DNA from: an uncultured Bacteroidota bacterium
GTDB lineage: Bacteria; Bacteroidota; Bacteroidia; Bacteroidales; P3
DNA length: 64,000 bases
NCBI GenBank assembly: GCA_902790215.1
Contig: CADAQX010000002.1
Coordinates: forward strand, 62,001-126,000
Direction of reading: 5' to 3'
The translations under genes and the position numbers were made by a program. This document shows, piece after piece, positions 52,782 to 61,529 of the stretch (its first letter is position 1; every line of letters begins with the position of its first letter). Under the pieces are notes generated by a model. That model was not told the DNA's origin. It made no database searches and worked only from the letters and a program-made list of their open reading frames with translations.

Positions 52782-54157
52782 CAGAACTTTCTCTTCGAGC
52801 CCCACTGGCGTGCGGCAACATAGGCGTCAGCCGAGTTGTTGTAGATGGGTTTCACCACAAACTGGCCCGTGTGGTCGATGCAGCCCCAGCGGCCTTCTTC
52901 CTTGGCGGGAGCCACACGGTTGTTCCAGGTGTAGATAAACGGTTTAGCGTCCTCCAAGCGGGGCAGGATGACCCATTCGCCTTCGAAATCCACATATCCC
53001 CAGTGGCCTGTTCCGGCCTCCTGGATGGGGTATAGCCAGTGTCCCAGTTCGGCCTCTTCAATGCCTTTCTGGTTGTCGTCCCATTCCTTGCCAGCTTTGG
53101 CGGCCTCGGATGAGAGGATAAAGACGGGTTTGGACAGCAGGCGGCCATCCTCGTGGATGCTGGCCCACAATCCATTCTCGCACTTGGCTGTGGCGTAGAG
53201 TCCGGTATCGTTGGGGAAGCGTGACACTTCCAAGAAAGTGGGCTGTATGGCCCAGCTGCCATCTGCTTTCACCCAACCCCAGAGGGCTGTGTCGGTACGC
53301 ATCTCAGGCAGGCGCCAGCCATCAATGTCGCGGCCGTGTTCTATCTGAGAGAGGGCGTAGACGCAATCGTCTTCGTTGCTGAAGATAAAATCGCTAATCA
53401 CGTTGCCATTGCGGTCGATGTTGCCCCAGCGGCCACCCTTCAACGCCTGCGTGTAGATGTAGTTGTGTTCACCGGGGAACTGGCGAATCATGGCATATTG
53501 AGGCTGGACGACCCAACGGCCAAGGTAGTTCACAATACCCCACTGGTTGGGGTTTTCCGGGTTGGTGACAGAGATGCGCCATGTGTCGTAGTGTCGGCCT
53601 ACTATCCATTGGTGACCGGCTTCTTCGGCATCTTCCATGTTCTCGAAGATGTTTTTGATGATCATTATTCCCTTGGCATCGATACAGCCCCAACGACCCT
53701 CCAGTTTCACGGGAGCGAAACTCATGGGGTCGGTGCCGAAATACTTGCCTGCGCCTTCGTACATGGGTTCGTATTTCCACTGTCCGTAGTAGTTGACAAA
53801 TCCCCATTTGTGGTCGGCGGGGTTCTCGGCGGGATAGATCCATTTTCCGGGTTCTTCGGCGGTGTACCACTGGTCGCCGGCCTCTTGGGCTTCCTCTTGG
53901 GTGCGGAAGATGTTGCGGACAATCATGTTGCCGGACTCATCTATGCATCCCCAGCGGCCATCATATTTCACCACGGCAAATTTTCTTTCTTGGTGCTGGA
54001 AAGCAAAGGCCACTTGGTATCGTGGTGGTATCTGCCAGATGCCATTGCTGTTTTTGTAGCCATATTTCATGCCGATGTCGTCGAAGGCCAGCGTCTGTGC
54101 CAAAGCATTGCCTGTCAGCATGAAGGCAATAGTCAATGTAAAGATGTATCGTTTCAT
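52781..54157 (-). CDS. Secreted WG-repeat protein
   Basis: A 458-residue exported protein (signal MKRYIFTLTIAFMLTGNALAQ). It has about eight WG beta-repeats of ~45-60 residues: each carries a W-G-x-V/I-(D/N)-x-x-G core (YDGRWGCIDESGN, HKWGFVNYYGQW, LEGRWGCIDAKG, NQWGIVNYLGRW, KGGRWGNIDRNG, ALWGWVKADGSW, GHWGYVDFEGEW, EEGRWGCIDHTG) alternating with long acidic insertions. No catalytic residues. The repeats likely form a surface or periplasmic binding fold. First gene of an operon with pyrC; promoter 22 bp upstream. Confidence 0.9.
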   Translation of the reverse strand: MKRYIFTLTIAFMLTGNALAQTLAFDDIGMKYGYKNSNGIWQIPPRYQVAFAFQHQERKFAVVKYDGRWGCIDESGNMIVRNIFRTQEEAQEAGDQWYTAEEPGKWIYPAENPADHKWGFVNYYGQWKYEPMYEGAGKYFGTDPMSFAPVKLEGRWGCIDAKGIMIIKNIFENMEDAEEAGHQWIVGRHYDTWRISVTNPENPNQWGIVNYLGRWVVQPQYAMIRQFPGEHNYIYTQALKGGRWGNIDRNGNVISDFIFSNEDDCVYALSQIEHGRDIDGWRLPEMRTDTALWGWVKADGSWAIQPTFLEVSRFPNDTGLYATAKCENGLWASIHEDGRLLSKPVFILSSEAAKAGKEWDDNQKGIEEAELGHWLYPIQEAGTGHWGYVDFEGEWVILPRLEDAKPFIYTWNNRVAPAKEEGRWGCIDHTGQFVVKPIYNNSADAYVAARQWGSKRKF

Positions 54158-54178
54158 ATTCGTACTATTTCAAAGTTG

Positions 54179-54186
54179 CAAAGATA
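54179..54186 (-). promoter_or_regulatory. -7 box (TATCTTTG) for the WG-repeat/pyrC operon
   Basis: Consensus TAnnTTTG; leader about 18 nt. Confidence 0.6.
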
Positions 54187-54358
54187 CATGTTTTTTTTCA
54201 ATTAAATAAAATATTATTTCATTATGCTGTCTGTTTGGTCTGGTGAGGGCTTTTTGATTTGCTTATGTTGAAGACTTTTTTCCCGTTTAGTACAGGTTTC
54301 CCCTGTTTTCTTGCACTTGTGGTAAACTTATGTCCTTTTGTCATGATGGCATAATAAG

Positions 54359-54384
54359 TGCAGGGAGCAAAACTACCCCCTGCA
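54359..54384 (-). terminator. Hairpin after the DUF3857 operon
   Basis: TGCAGGG/CCCTGCA stem with flanking AATAA/TTATT, about 20 bp beyond the stop of the 28-residue ORF; followed on the minus strand by ACTTATTATG. Confidence 0.65.
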
Positions 54385-54404
54385 TTTATTGATTGTCGAT
54401 GTTT

Positions 54405-54491
54405 TTATTTCTTTTTCTTGCGGCTGTCGAAGTAAAGCATGCCGGCTGTCCATAGAAGAGCACATATTAGTGCCCACAGTGCGCCGTTCAT
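54405..54491 (-). CDS. Predicted 28-residue membrane peptide coupled to the DUF3857 gene
   Basis: The frame starts at ATG 54491, overlapping the stop of the upstream transglutaminase-like gene as ATGA, a strong sign of translational coupling. It encodes MNGALWALICALLWTAGMLY followed by FDSRKKKK: one hydrophobic helix of about 18 residues then a positively charged tail, the pattern of a small membrane anchor with its C-terminus in the cytosol. Too short to compare with families by eye. A hairpin follows. It could be chance, but the 4-bp overlap, helix and tail argue for a gene. Confidence 0.55.
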   Translation of the reverse strand: MNGALWALICALLWTAGMLYFDSRKKKK

Positions 54492-55897
54492 AAGCTGAAG
54501 AAGAGTTGACGGTGGTTGTTCCAGTCAATCATTAGCTGGCGGAAGTCGGAATAGTCGGCCTTGGTGATGACGGCTTTGCGCAGGCGCAGGCTGCGGGTGA
54601 TGAGCAGACGGCGGCCTTTCTGTTTGATAATAATGCTGATGCTGCCGATGTTGCGGGTGTATTCGATGTTGATGTCACCACCTATGAGCTTGGCTCCTTT
54701 GGGCAGTTCCAAGGTGTAGTGATAGAACTCGCTGGCGGCACGGGCTTGCACGTCGCTGGATCGCGAGGCGTTGAGTTTTGCCGGGTCGATATTGAGACCG
54801 CCTTTTTCCTGGGGGAGGTTGATGCGCACGTAGTTTTCAATGATGGTGTCAGGTTCCCAATCCAATGCCCGGTCAATGTAGATGGGTGCCGAGGCAACAG
54901 CTGCGGCGTCGGCTTTCTCGCTTTCGGTCATGAGAGGTTTCTTGTCGGTTGCGGAAAGACGGTATTTTAGTCCTTCAATGGTCACTTCCACTTCGAGGGG
55001 CTTGTCGCCGAAGACATTCATGCTGTTGTCAACGATTACTGCCCTGAATCCTGCTTGGTTCAAGAGTGCGGCAAGGAGGCCTGTTTTGTCGATGGCGGTG
55101 CCGCAGTTGCTGGCATAGACATCAATGGCAGGGGTAATGGCATAGTTGACACGTGCAGGGTCGATGGGGTTGAGGTGAATGTAGTCAACCACCCAGTCGC
55201 GGATGGCGGCAGCGTATTCTTTTGCATTGTCTTTTTTGAGCGCATTCAGCAGGTTCTCGGCCTCGGGCAGTGCCTGCTCGGCAGTGTAGATGGGTTTTGC
55301 ACCCAGTTGGAATTCCACATCATATCCTTGTTTGGCAGGCATGTAGGGGTCGTTGACGGTCTGGGGCAAGTTTGTCGCCACTTGGGTGTGTCCATCGGCA
55401 TAGCGTATCTCGTAGCGTTTCACAGGGCAGTCTTGGTTGAGGTTGAAACGTTCGGTAAGGCGGGTGCTGTTGCGGTGCAGGGTGTAGTCGAGGACGATGG
55501 TGCAGTTGTATTCAAGGGCGGTGTGGACTATGGCCATTTCGCGCAGCTCGTTGAGGCGGCCGCAGTCGGTGCATTCCGAAGGCAGCTGCAGGATAAAGGC
55601 GTTTTGAGGTGTTGTCACCTTGGAACCATCGGGACGCACAGTGTAGCATTCGTTGATGGTAAGGCTTTCAAAAGCGGGATTGTAGGTGATGAAGGTCTCG
55701 CCCTTGTCCGCATAGGCGGTAATGGCACGATTGCGCAGGAGCACTATCTCTTTGCGGAATCGGATGTCCATCGTGCTGTCGCTGTTAACCTTGTAGCTGC
55801 GGCGGATGAGGTTGTACTCGGCATCGGGCTGCGTGTTCTGGGCATAAGCGGCCACTGTGGCAACCAGGATTATGGTGGTGAGGATTATTCTTTTCAT
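54488..55897 (-). CDS. DUF3857/transglutaminase-like protein with degenerate active site
   Basis: A 469-residue exported protein (signal MKRIILTTIILVATVAAYAQ). Residues 25-190 are a DUF3857 domain. A transglutaminase-like core follows (about 225-325) with Cys265 in YASNCGTAIDKTGLLAALLNQAGFRAV, but the strand that normally carries the catalytic His reads KPLEVEVTIEGLKYRLSATD, without a His, so the triad seems broken. The C-terminal ~130 residues are a beta domain. Tandem with a larger paralogue upstream (28-bp gap); it may have become a binding partner. It overlaps a 28-residue ORF. Confidence 0.82.
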   Translation of the reverse strand: MKRIILTTIILVATVAAYAQNTQPDAEYNLIRRSYKVNSDSTMDIRFRKEIVLLRNRAITAYADKGETFITYNPAFESLTINECYTVRPDGSKVTTPQNAFILQLPSECTDCGRLNELREMAIVHTALEYNCTIVLDYTLHRNSTRLTERFNLNQDCPVKRYEIRYADGHTQVATNLPQTVNDPYMPAKQGYDVEFQLGAKPIYTAEQALPEAENLLNALKKDNAKEYAAAIRDWVVDYIHLNPIDPARVNYAITPAIDVYASNCGTAIDKTGLLAALLNQAGFRAVIVDNSMNVFGDKPLEVEVTIEGLKYRLSATDKKPLMTESEKADAAAVASAPIYIDRALDWEPDTIIENYVRINLPQEKGGLNIDPAKLNASRSSDVQARAASEFYHYTLELPKGAKLIGGDINIEYTRNIGSISIIIKQKGRRLLITRSLRLRKAVITKADYSDFRQLMIDWNNHRQLFFSL

Positions 55898-55925
55898 ATC
55901 GGTTGTTATTAAGGATTAATTGATG

Positions 55926-57836
55926 CTATTTGGTGAGTATGACGGGTGTCTCGGCCAGTTTGTTCTGGTTGGCTACAGCTTGGCGGAAGCAGTGCCAGTC
56001 GTCGGCATCATATACTCGTTTGCCAAAGAGTGAGCTCTCGGCAAAGGTGAGCGTGTTGCCCTCCATCCAGTATTGGCAGCCGAAGCTTGCAGCGGGGTTG
56101 GCCACTCCGTTGATGAAGGGGAAATGCAGCTGCTTGTATTCGGCGGGCAGGGTGATGGTCTCTTTGATTTCCACCAAGCGCGAGCAAGCGTCGGAGAACG
56201 GTTGGGTGCGGCTCTCGGGTGTGACGTCAAAGAAGAGGTGGCTCATGGCACGGCTGTAGAAGTTGCGTGCGGAAAGGGGTGTGAAGATAAGCGTGTTCTT
56301 GTCAACCACAGCGTAGTCGGGTATGGTGAAATGATAGCTGATGGTGACGGGTTGCTGCAGGTATTTGTCGTTGTCGGTATGCTGGATTTTGCTGATGCGT
56401 GCGCCGGGGGCAATCTTGAGGAGTTCGAACTCCATGTTGCGCATCCATTCGGCAGTGCGGGCGCTGAATACGCCGCGCACGGCACGGTCGCTCTGGCCTT
56501 CGGCAGTGATGGTGATGAAACCGGACAGGGTGCCGTCTTCACCGATTTCTGTTTCGGCCTTGATGCGTATGTAGTGGTTCTCGGGCGCAGAAAGGGGTGT
56601 GTACATTAGGTCGGCGCCTTCGGGCAGGCCCATAAGGTAGCCCTGCTGCTGCTCTGCGCTCGACCACAGCTCACGCACGTTGGGCACCCAGGTGGGGTCA
56701 AGCATCTCGTATGTGCCGTCGCGGTGCTGCACGGCGCACACACTGTGGTTGAACTGGTCGGCGGGTATGCGGTCGATTCTCTCGTGTGCCATGGTCATGG
56801 CTGCGTAGGCCTTGAAACCGGCGGCACGCAGCATCGTGACAAGCATGCCCGCCTTGTCTTTGCACACTCCGCAGCGGTCGGTAAAATTCATCTGGGCATT
56901 GTGGAGCGTGTAGCCCTCGCCGGGACCCATGCTGATGCCCGCATAGCGGATGTTGTCGGCCACCCAGTGGGTCAGTATGGCAATGCTGTCCTGCTCGGTC
57001 TTTGCCGACCTGACCAACTCGTTCACCTTGGCCTGCACCTCGGGTGTGGGGACAAAACTGCCGTAGTCCTCGTTCACGCCGTAGAACCAGATAGACTTGG
57101 CCTGCCAGTTGGGGCTGGTGCTGAGCAGCAGTTTGCACTGGATATCGTTGTTGGCCAAGGCGTGTGGCTCGCGTTTGAGGGGGGTGATATTGTCCTTTGT
57201 GAAGGTATATACCGTGCGGTCTCCGTCAATGGCGCTGTCAATGCTCACGCTGCAGAGTCCGTCCGACATGCAGTTGTACAGCTCAAAGCGCAGATTCTTT
57301 TCCGTGAGGACACTGACCTGATATACCTTCTTGTTCACGGGGTTGTCGCTCCAGAAAGGCACAATGTCGTAGAAATGGCCGCGCATGGGCGGTATATATT
57401 TGCTGTCGTCGTCATTGCCGAGCAGGGCATAGGTGAACCCTTTGCGATAGGTGGTGTATTCCACCTCGTCGCCGGGGTCGAGATGGCCAATCTGTACCAT
57501 CTTTTGGCTTGCACCCCAATAGATGAGGCGTGCCGGAGCCACATAGTCATATACTCGGAGAAGGACATCCTCAACCGACCCGTCGGCGTGGTGAACCAGT
57601 ACCTGGCGGAACTCAACGTATGCCGACAACGGGTCATAGTCCACCTTTACAGTGGCAAGGTCGCGGCATCCGGCATAGTCGTTGGCACGGATGCGCTGGT
57701 GATTGATGACATGGCTGAGACCACTTTCCTCCATCACGACGGAAGTGCTGTCGTAGATGGTTGTTTTGTGCTGGGCTACAGCCGATAGGGACAATGCCAC
57801 AAGGCATGCTGCAGTAAGAATGAATTTGTGCATCAT
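55926..57836 (-). CDS. DUF3857/DUF3858 transglutaminase-like protein
   Basis: A 636-residue exported protein (signal MMHKFILTAACLVALSLSAVAQ). DUF3857 spans about 45-215, the transglutaminase core about 270-395 with Cys325 in RCGVCKDKAGMLVTMLRAAGF, His364 in QFNHSVCAV and Asp380 in MLDPTW: a complete papain-like triad. A beta-rich DUF3858-type C-terminal domain follows. The family is common in Bacteroidota and may crosslink or cut surface proteins; its biological substrate is unknown. First gene of a three-gene operon. Confidence 0.9.
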   Translation of the reverse strand: MMHKFILTAACLVALSLSAVAQHKTTIYDSTSVVMEESGLSHVINHQRIRANDYAGCRDLATVKVDYDPLSAYVEFRQVLVHHADGSVEDVLLRVYDYVAPARLIYWGASQKMVQIGHLDPGDEVEYTTYRKGFTYALLGNDDDSKYIPPMRGHFYDIVPFWSDNPVNKKVYQVSVLTEKNLRFELYNCMSDGLCSVSIDSAIDGDRTVYTFTKDNITPLKREPHALANNDIQCKLLLSTSPNWQAKSIWFYGVNEDYGSFVPTPEVQAKVNELVRSAKTEQDSIAILTHWVADNIRYAGISMGPGEGYTLHNAQMNFTDRCGVCKDKAGMLVTMLRAAGFKAYAAMTMAHERIDRIPADQFNHSVCAVQHRDGTYEMLDPTWVPNVRELWSSAEQQQGYLMGLPEGADLMYTPLSAPENHYIRIKAETEIGEDGTLSGFITITAEGQSDRAVRGVFSARTAEWMRNMEFELLKIAPGARISKIQHTDNDKYLQQPVTISYHFTIPDYAVVDKNTLIFTPLSARNFYSRAMSHLFFDVTPESRTQPFSDACSRLVEIKETITLPAEYKQLHFPFINGVANPAASFGCQYWMEGNTLTFAESSLFGKRVYDADDWHCFRQAVANQNKLAETPVILTK

Positions 57837-57866
57837 ATTTGTATTGTTTGTTTCCTTTTAAAAATG

Positions 57867-57874
57867 CAAAGATA
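57867..57874 (-). promoter_or_regulatory. -7 box (TATCTTTG) for the DUF3857 operon
   Basis: Consensus TAnnTTTG on the minus strand; leader about 25 nt. Confidence 0.6.
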
Positions 57875-57926
57875 CGCTTTTTTTGTCAAATGTGAATCAA
57901 CTATCTGCAATTAAAATAAAAAATTG

Positions 57927-57934
57927 TATTTTTG
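57927..57934 (+). promoter_or_regulatory. -7 box (TATTTTTG) for the DUF4421-like gene
   Basis: Consensus TAnnTTTG ending 10 bases before the ATG at 57945, predicting a leader of only about 6 nt. It rules out the TTG codon at 57924 as the start, because that lies upstream of the promoter box. Confidence 0.6.
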
Positions 57935-57944
57935 CATCTGCTTT

Positions 57945-59087
57945 ATGAACAGGATAATTCTCTTGATATTATTGTCAACCATGTTGTTGTGCCCTATAAA
58001 GGGTTTTGCGCAGAACGATAGTGTTCCACCATGCGATACTGTCCGTGACACCACTGTGAAGAAGAATTTCTTCGTCTCGACATGGCAGTGGTTCAGCCGC
58101 TGGCGCGAAAGAGCGCAGACAAGCGGATTCATTCCGGGCTACGTCTCCTACCCCAAGGGACGCCCCTGGCTCGCCAAGCTCTACAGCGACATGTCGATGG
58201 ACAACTGTGTGCTGCACATGCCCTCCGTGATGGACCTGGGCTACTGCGATGCCTACGGCACCACTGGTTTCCGCAGCAAACTGTCAGCAGGGCTCTACTA
58301 TCGCGGCTGGGGTCTCGGATTCGGCAAAAACCTCACCAACCACTCCGATGCCGAAATAGCGCTCTCCAGTTACGGCCGTGTAATAGGGTTCGACATAAAG
58401 TTGAGCCTCACCTACGCGCTGCATAGTTACATACGGGGGGGGGCGCCCGGCGTCATCGATATGTTTGGCCCCATCCTTGAAGAAGAATTACGGGGACCGG
58501 AGCATTTCATCATGGAACTGAACGCCTACTATGTCTTCAACAACAAGAAATTCTCCTATGGGGCCGCACTGAGCCAGACCGCATGGCAGACACAAAGTGC
58601 CGGCAGCGTCATTGCAGGAGTGGGATACCAGGGGGCAATTATCAACTACGACAGCACACTCTTCTCAATACTCTACAATGCCGATACTATGGAGCTACTC
58701 ACCTCCAATTTCCTCTTCGGAGCCGGCTATGCCTACAACTGGGTGCACGACGGTGGCAAATGGATGATTCACGCCTCCATCCTTCCTATGGCACGATACA
58801 CCAACCGTCGCGTCATGGATATCAAGCCCATGGGCAATATGGATGAGTGGTCGGAGGAATCGAGGACTTATTTCAACCAGCGGATGGACGATGCCCGGCG
58901 CTTTTCCGAAGAGCACATGTGGTCGCTCACAGCCATTGTCCGCCTGGCATTCTTCTGGAATATCAGCGACCGATGGGTGACCGGAGCCATCGCCACAACA
59001 TCAGGATACCGTGAGGGCAACCCGAAGAATTTGAACCTCCTTGTCTATCGCTGGCAAGCCTACCTCTACGGCGGCTTCAGGTTCTAA
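57945..59087 (+). CDS. DUF4421-like outer-membrane-associated protein
   Basis: A 380-residue exported protein (signal MNRIILLILLSTMLLCPIKGFAQ). The rest is a series of amphipathic beta strands with aromatic ends (LSAGLYYRGWGLGFGKNL, FIMELNAYYVFNNKKFSYGAALSQT, SLTAIVRLAFFWNISDRWV), ending in an aromatic LYGGFRF, typical of an outer membrane barrel. It resembles the DUF4421 family of Bacteroidota. An eight-G run at 58436-58443 is intact in frame. The 3' end overlaps the convergent DUF4105 gene by 11 bp. Confidence 0.75.
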   Translation: MNRIILLILLSTMLLCPIKGFAQNDSVPPCDTVRDTTVKKNFFVSTWQWFSRWRERAQTSGFIPGYVSYPKGRPWLAKLYSDMSMDNCVLHMPSVMDLGYCDAYGTTGFRSKLSAGLYYRGWGLGFGKNLTNHSDAEIALSSYGRVIGFDIKLSLTYALHSYIRGGAPGVIDMFGPILEEELRGPEHFIMELNAYYVFNNKKFSYGAALSQTAWQTQSAGSVIAGVGYQGAIINYDSTLFSILYNADTMELLTSNFLFGAGYAYNWVHDGGKWMIHASILPMARYTNRRVMDIKPMGNMDEWSEESRTYFNQRMDDARRFSEEHMWSLTAIVRLAFFWNISDRWVTGAIATTSGYREGNPKNLNLLVYRWQAYLYGGFRF

Positions 59088-60243
59088 CTCCCCTCAAGTT
59101 GGAAATTAGTCTCACGGCCAGCATCAGGGCAATGGGCATCACGGCGGCATTCAACTGCTGTGGCAGCGCGCCGAGAGTCATCACCATGGCGGCCAACAGC
59201 ATCACCAGCTGCACACAGACAACGTATCGGTTGCTGCGCCGGGGATTGAACGCAAAATAGAGAAACAGCGGCGACAACCACAGAATATTCAGGTTCACCT
59301 TCGTGCAATAGTGGTCTGTGCAGAGCCACAGAAACAGGGCAACCAGCGACAACAGCCCGACAACAATATACACTGTTCGGTCAAGCCACTGCAAATTCCA
59401 CAGTTTGCTCCACTCCATAATAGAGAGGAACATTACAACCACAAACAACGCCCAGAACAACAGGGTAGGGGACACGCTGCGTGCCAAAGGGCTGCGCGTC
59501 TCGCTCAGCAGCACCGTGGCGGGTTCGGCCAAAGGCTCGCCCGTGTCGCTCACTGTAAGGGTGTCGAACTGATGCATCATCTCCAGCGGAGAGAACATAT
59601 ACTCATAGTTGCTGCACCTTTTGTCGCAGCGCACTCCCAGCACCATGTCAATGCCCAGCCGCCACCACAGCAGCGTCCCCTCTGTGGAGCGGTAGAGCAG
59701 GTTGCGGTAGGACAGATTCGTGTCGGCAATGCACTCCGGACTCAACGTGCGGTGGCAGAGGCAGTCCCTCACCATGTCTCGCACGCGGGTGGCGCAATTG
59801 TCACGGAAAAAGTCATACATATAATAGCGATACTCCGGCAGGTAGTTGGTTTCCAGCATCAGCAGCAGATTGTTCAGCTCCTGCTGGCTCAGGCGCAGCC
59901 GCTGCTCCCACACCGCGCGCCCCTCGAAGGCATACTCTGCCATAAAATTGTCGAAAGAGGTGCGGCTGAGGCAATAGTTCAGTTTGCCGCGCGCAAATGT
60001 CCAATAGAAATGGGGGATGTCGAAATCGAAAGTCCCGTAGTTATACACCAGGTCGAGCCCCGTTGCGGGGTCGCACACCCGGATGGCACTGTGACCGAAA
60101 GTCGTATAGAACTCGTCGCCCGCACCGCAAGTCAAAATGCTGGCAAAAGCCGAGTCCGACAGCCGGGCGTCAATCGTATCCTGTGCACGGCAAGGGCTCC
60201 ACAGCAGCACCGCCGCAACACAAAGCAGCAACAATCTCTTCAT
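59077..60243 (-). CDS. DUF4105 (Lnb N-terminal-like) membrane protein
   Basis: A 388-residue protein: signal peptide (MKRLLLLCVAAVLLWSPCRAQ), periplasmic DUF4105 domain (about 25-245) with CGAGDEFYTTFGHSAIRV and FFRDNCATRVRDMV, which hold the conserved His and Cys, then about five membrane helices in the last ~130 residues. The DUF4105 domain is also called Lnb after a Gram-positive lipoprotein N-acyltransferase, and the His/Cys pair resembles a papain-like catalytic site. Activity here is unproven. Convergent overlap of 11 bp with the preceding gene. Confidence 0.85.
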   Translation of the reverse strand: MKRLLLLCVAAVLLWSPCRAQDTIDARLSDSAFASILTCGAGDEFYTTFGHSAIRVCDPATGLDLVYNYGTFDFDIPHFYWTFARGKLNYCLSRTSFDNFMAEYAFEGRAVWEQRLRLSQQELNNLLLMLETNYLPEYRYYMYDFFRDNCATRVRDMVRDCLCHRTLSPECIADTNLSYRNLLYRSTEGTLLWWRLGIDMVLGVRCDKRCSNYEYMFSPLEMMHQFDTLTVSDTGEPLAEPATVLLSETRSPLARSVSPTLLFWALFVVVMFLSIMEWSKLWNLQWLDRTVYIVVGLLSLVALFLWLCTDHYCTKVNLNILWLSPLFLYFAFNPRRSNRYVVCVQLVMLLAAMVMTLGALPQQLNAAVMPIALMLAVRLISNLRGVRT

Positions 60244-60345
60244 TGAATTCGTTAATTCGTTGTCCGTTGATAAGTTGATAAGTTTATACGACTCGCATCA
60301 TATCAACATATAAACATATCAACATATCAACAAAATATTTCATTT
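60244..60345 (-). repeat. Word array W16, core type II
   Basis: GTTAATTCG words, TTGTCCGTTGATAAGTTGATAAG, reversed core GTATACGACTCGCATCATATC-like segment, then AACATATAAACATATCAACATATCAAC. It is the reverse-complement partner of W14, and it supplies the C-terminal codons of the MscS gene (…NELIEK). Confidence 0.85.
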
Positions 60346-61374
60346 TTCAATTAATTCGTTAATTCGTGAATCGGATGCCAGATGCACATCCAGCTGCGGG
60401 AACGGAATTGTGATGCCGTTGCGGTAGAACGCCTTATACACATTCTCGCGGATGCGGAGCCACACCGTCCAGTAGTCCTCCACCTTCACCCACATCCACA
60501 TCGAGAAATCCACCGAGCTGTTCCCCAGCTCGCTCACCGCCACCACGGGGGCCTTGGGCTCATACACAATCAGCGGCTCCTCGCTAATCACCCCCATCAG
60601 CACCTCCTTCACCTTGTCCAAGTCCGACCCGTAGGCCACGCTCGCCACCACATCCAGGCGGATAACCTCCTCCTTCGTGTGGTTGACAAGGCTCTTGTTC
60701 GACAGCTCGCTGTTCGGAATCACAATCGTGCGGCCGTTAAAGGGGCGCATAATCGTGTGGAAGATGCGTATCTCCTGAATATAACCCTTAAAATTGCCGC
60801 ACTCAATGTAGTCGCCCACCTTGAACGGTTTCATCAGCAGGATGATCACCCCGCCGGCAAAATTCTGCAGCGTGCCCTGCAGCGCCATACCGATGGCCAA
60901 ACCCATGGCACCCAGCAGTGCAATGAAACTCGTGGCTTTGATACCCACCACATCCATCGCCATGATAATGATCATAGCTTTCAGCAGCACATCCACCAGC
61001 GAGCCGAGGAAACTCTTCAGTGACGGTTCTGCATTCCTCCGCTCCAGCGCCCGCACAATCACCTTGCGCAGCATCTTCGCCAGCTTCATGCCCACCCACA
61101 GGATAAGGATGGCCACCAACAGCTTCGGCACAAAACCCACTGTCAGCTCCGTCAGCGCGTGCAGACCGTCCTTCAGGATGGTGTTCTCGCCCGTCACCAC
61201 ACCCTTCAAATCGGCCAAATCCATATTCTTCAGGCTGTCGGCCACCGTGCGGGTGATGCTGTCCTGCGTCAGGATGGTCTTGCCAAACTCGTCGGGAGGC
61301 GCCGCCGGCGTGCCATTGCCCTGAAGGGCAACCAATGACAGCATCGAAGGAGTATTATCGTCCAAAATAATCAT
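60340..61374 (-). CDS. mscS: Small-conductance mechanosensitive channel (MscS family)
   Basis: A 344-residue channel protein. An acidic periplasmic N-terminus (about 1-70) is longer than in E. coli MscS. Membrane helices at about 76-98, 118-142 and the pore helix TM3 (about 143-175: SFIALLGAMGLAIGMALQGTLQNFAGGVIILLMKPF) have the Gly/Ala packing pattern. The beta domain follows (VGDYIECGNFKGYIQEIRIFHTIMRPFNGRTIVIPNSELSN), then the alpha/beta vestibule. It releases solutes on hypo-osmotic shock. The last codons are word-repeat sequence. Confidence 0.95.
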   Translation of the reverse strand: MIILDDNTPSMLSLVALQGNGTPAAPPDEFGKTILTQDSITRTVADSLKNMDLADLKGVVTGENTILKDGLHALTELTVGFVPKLLVAILILWVGMKLAKMLRKVIVRALERRNAEPSLKSFLGSLVDVLLKAMIIIMAMDVVGIKATSFIALLGAMGLAIGMALQGTLQNFAGGVIILLMKPFKVGDYIECGNFKGYIQEIRIFHTIMRPFNGRTIVIPNSELSNKSLVNHTKEEVIRLDVVASVAYGSDLDKVKEVLMGVISEEPLIVYEPKAPVVAVSELGNSSVDFSMWMWVKVEDYWTVWLRIRENVYKAFYRNGITIPFPQLDVHLASDSRINELIEK

Positions 61375-61377
61375 ACT

Positions 61378-61465
61378 TTGTCAATGTGTTAATGTGAAAA
61401 GTGTTAATTCTCAATTCTCAATTCTCAATTCTCAATTCTCAATTCTCAATTCTCAATTCTCAATT
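61378..61465 (-). repeat. Word array W17: tandem AATTCTC run
   Basis: GTTAATGTG/GTGTTAATTC words followed by about ten direct copies of the 10-bp word TCTCAATTCT/AATTCTCAAT. No opposing arm is present, so this is a tandem rather than an inverted array. Confidence 0.9.
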
Positions 61466-61529
61466 CATAACGCCCCCGCAAGAAAAAAATTGTGCAGCAC
61501 GCAAAAAATAAAAAATGTACAAATGCGTT

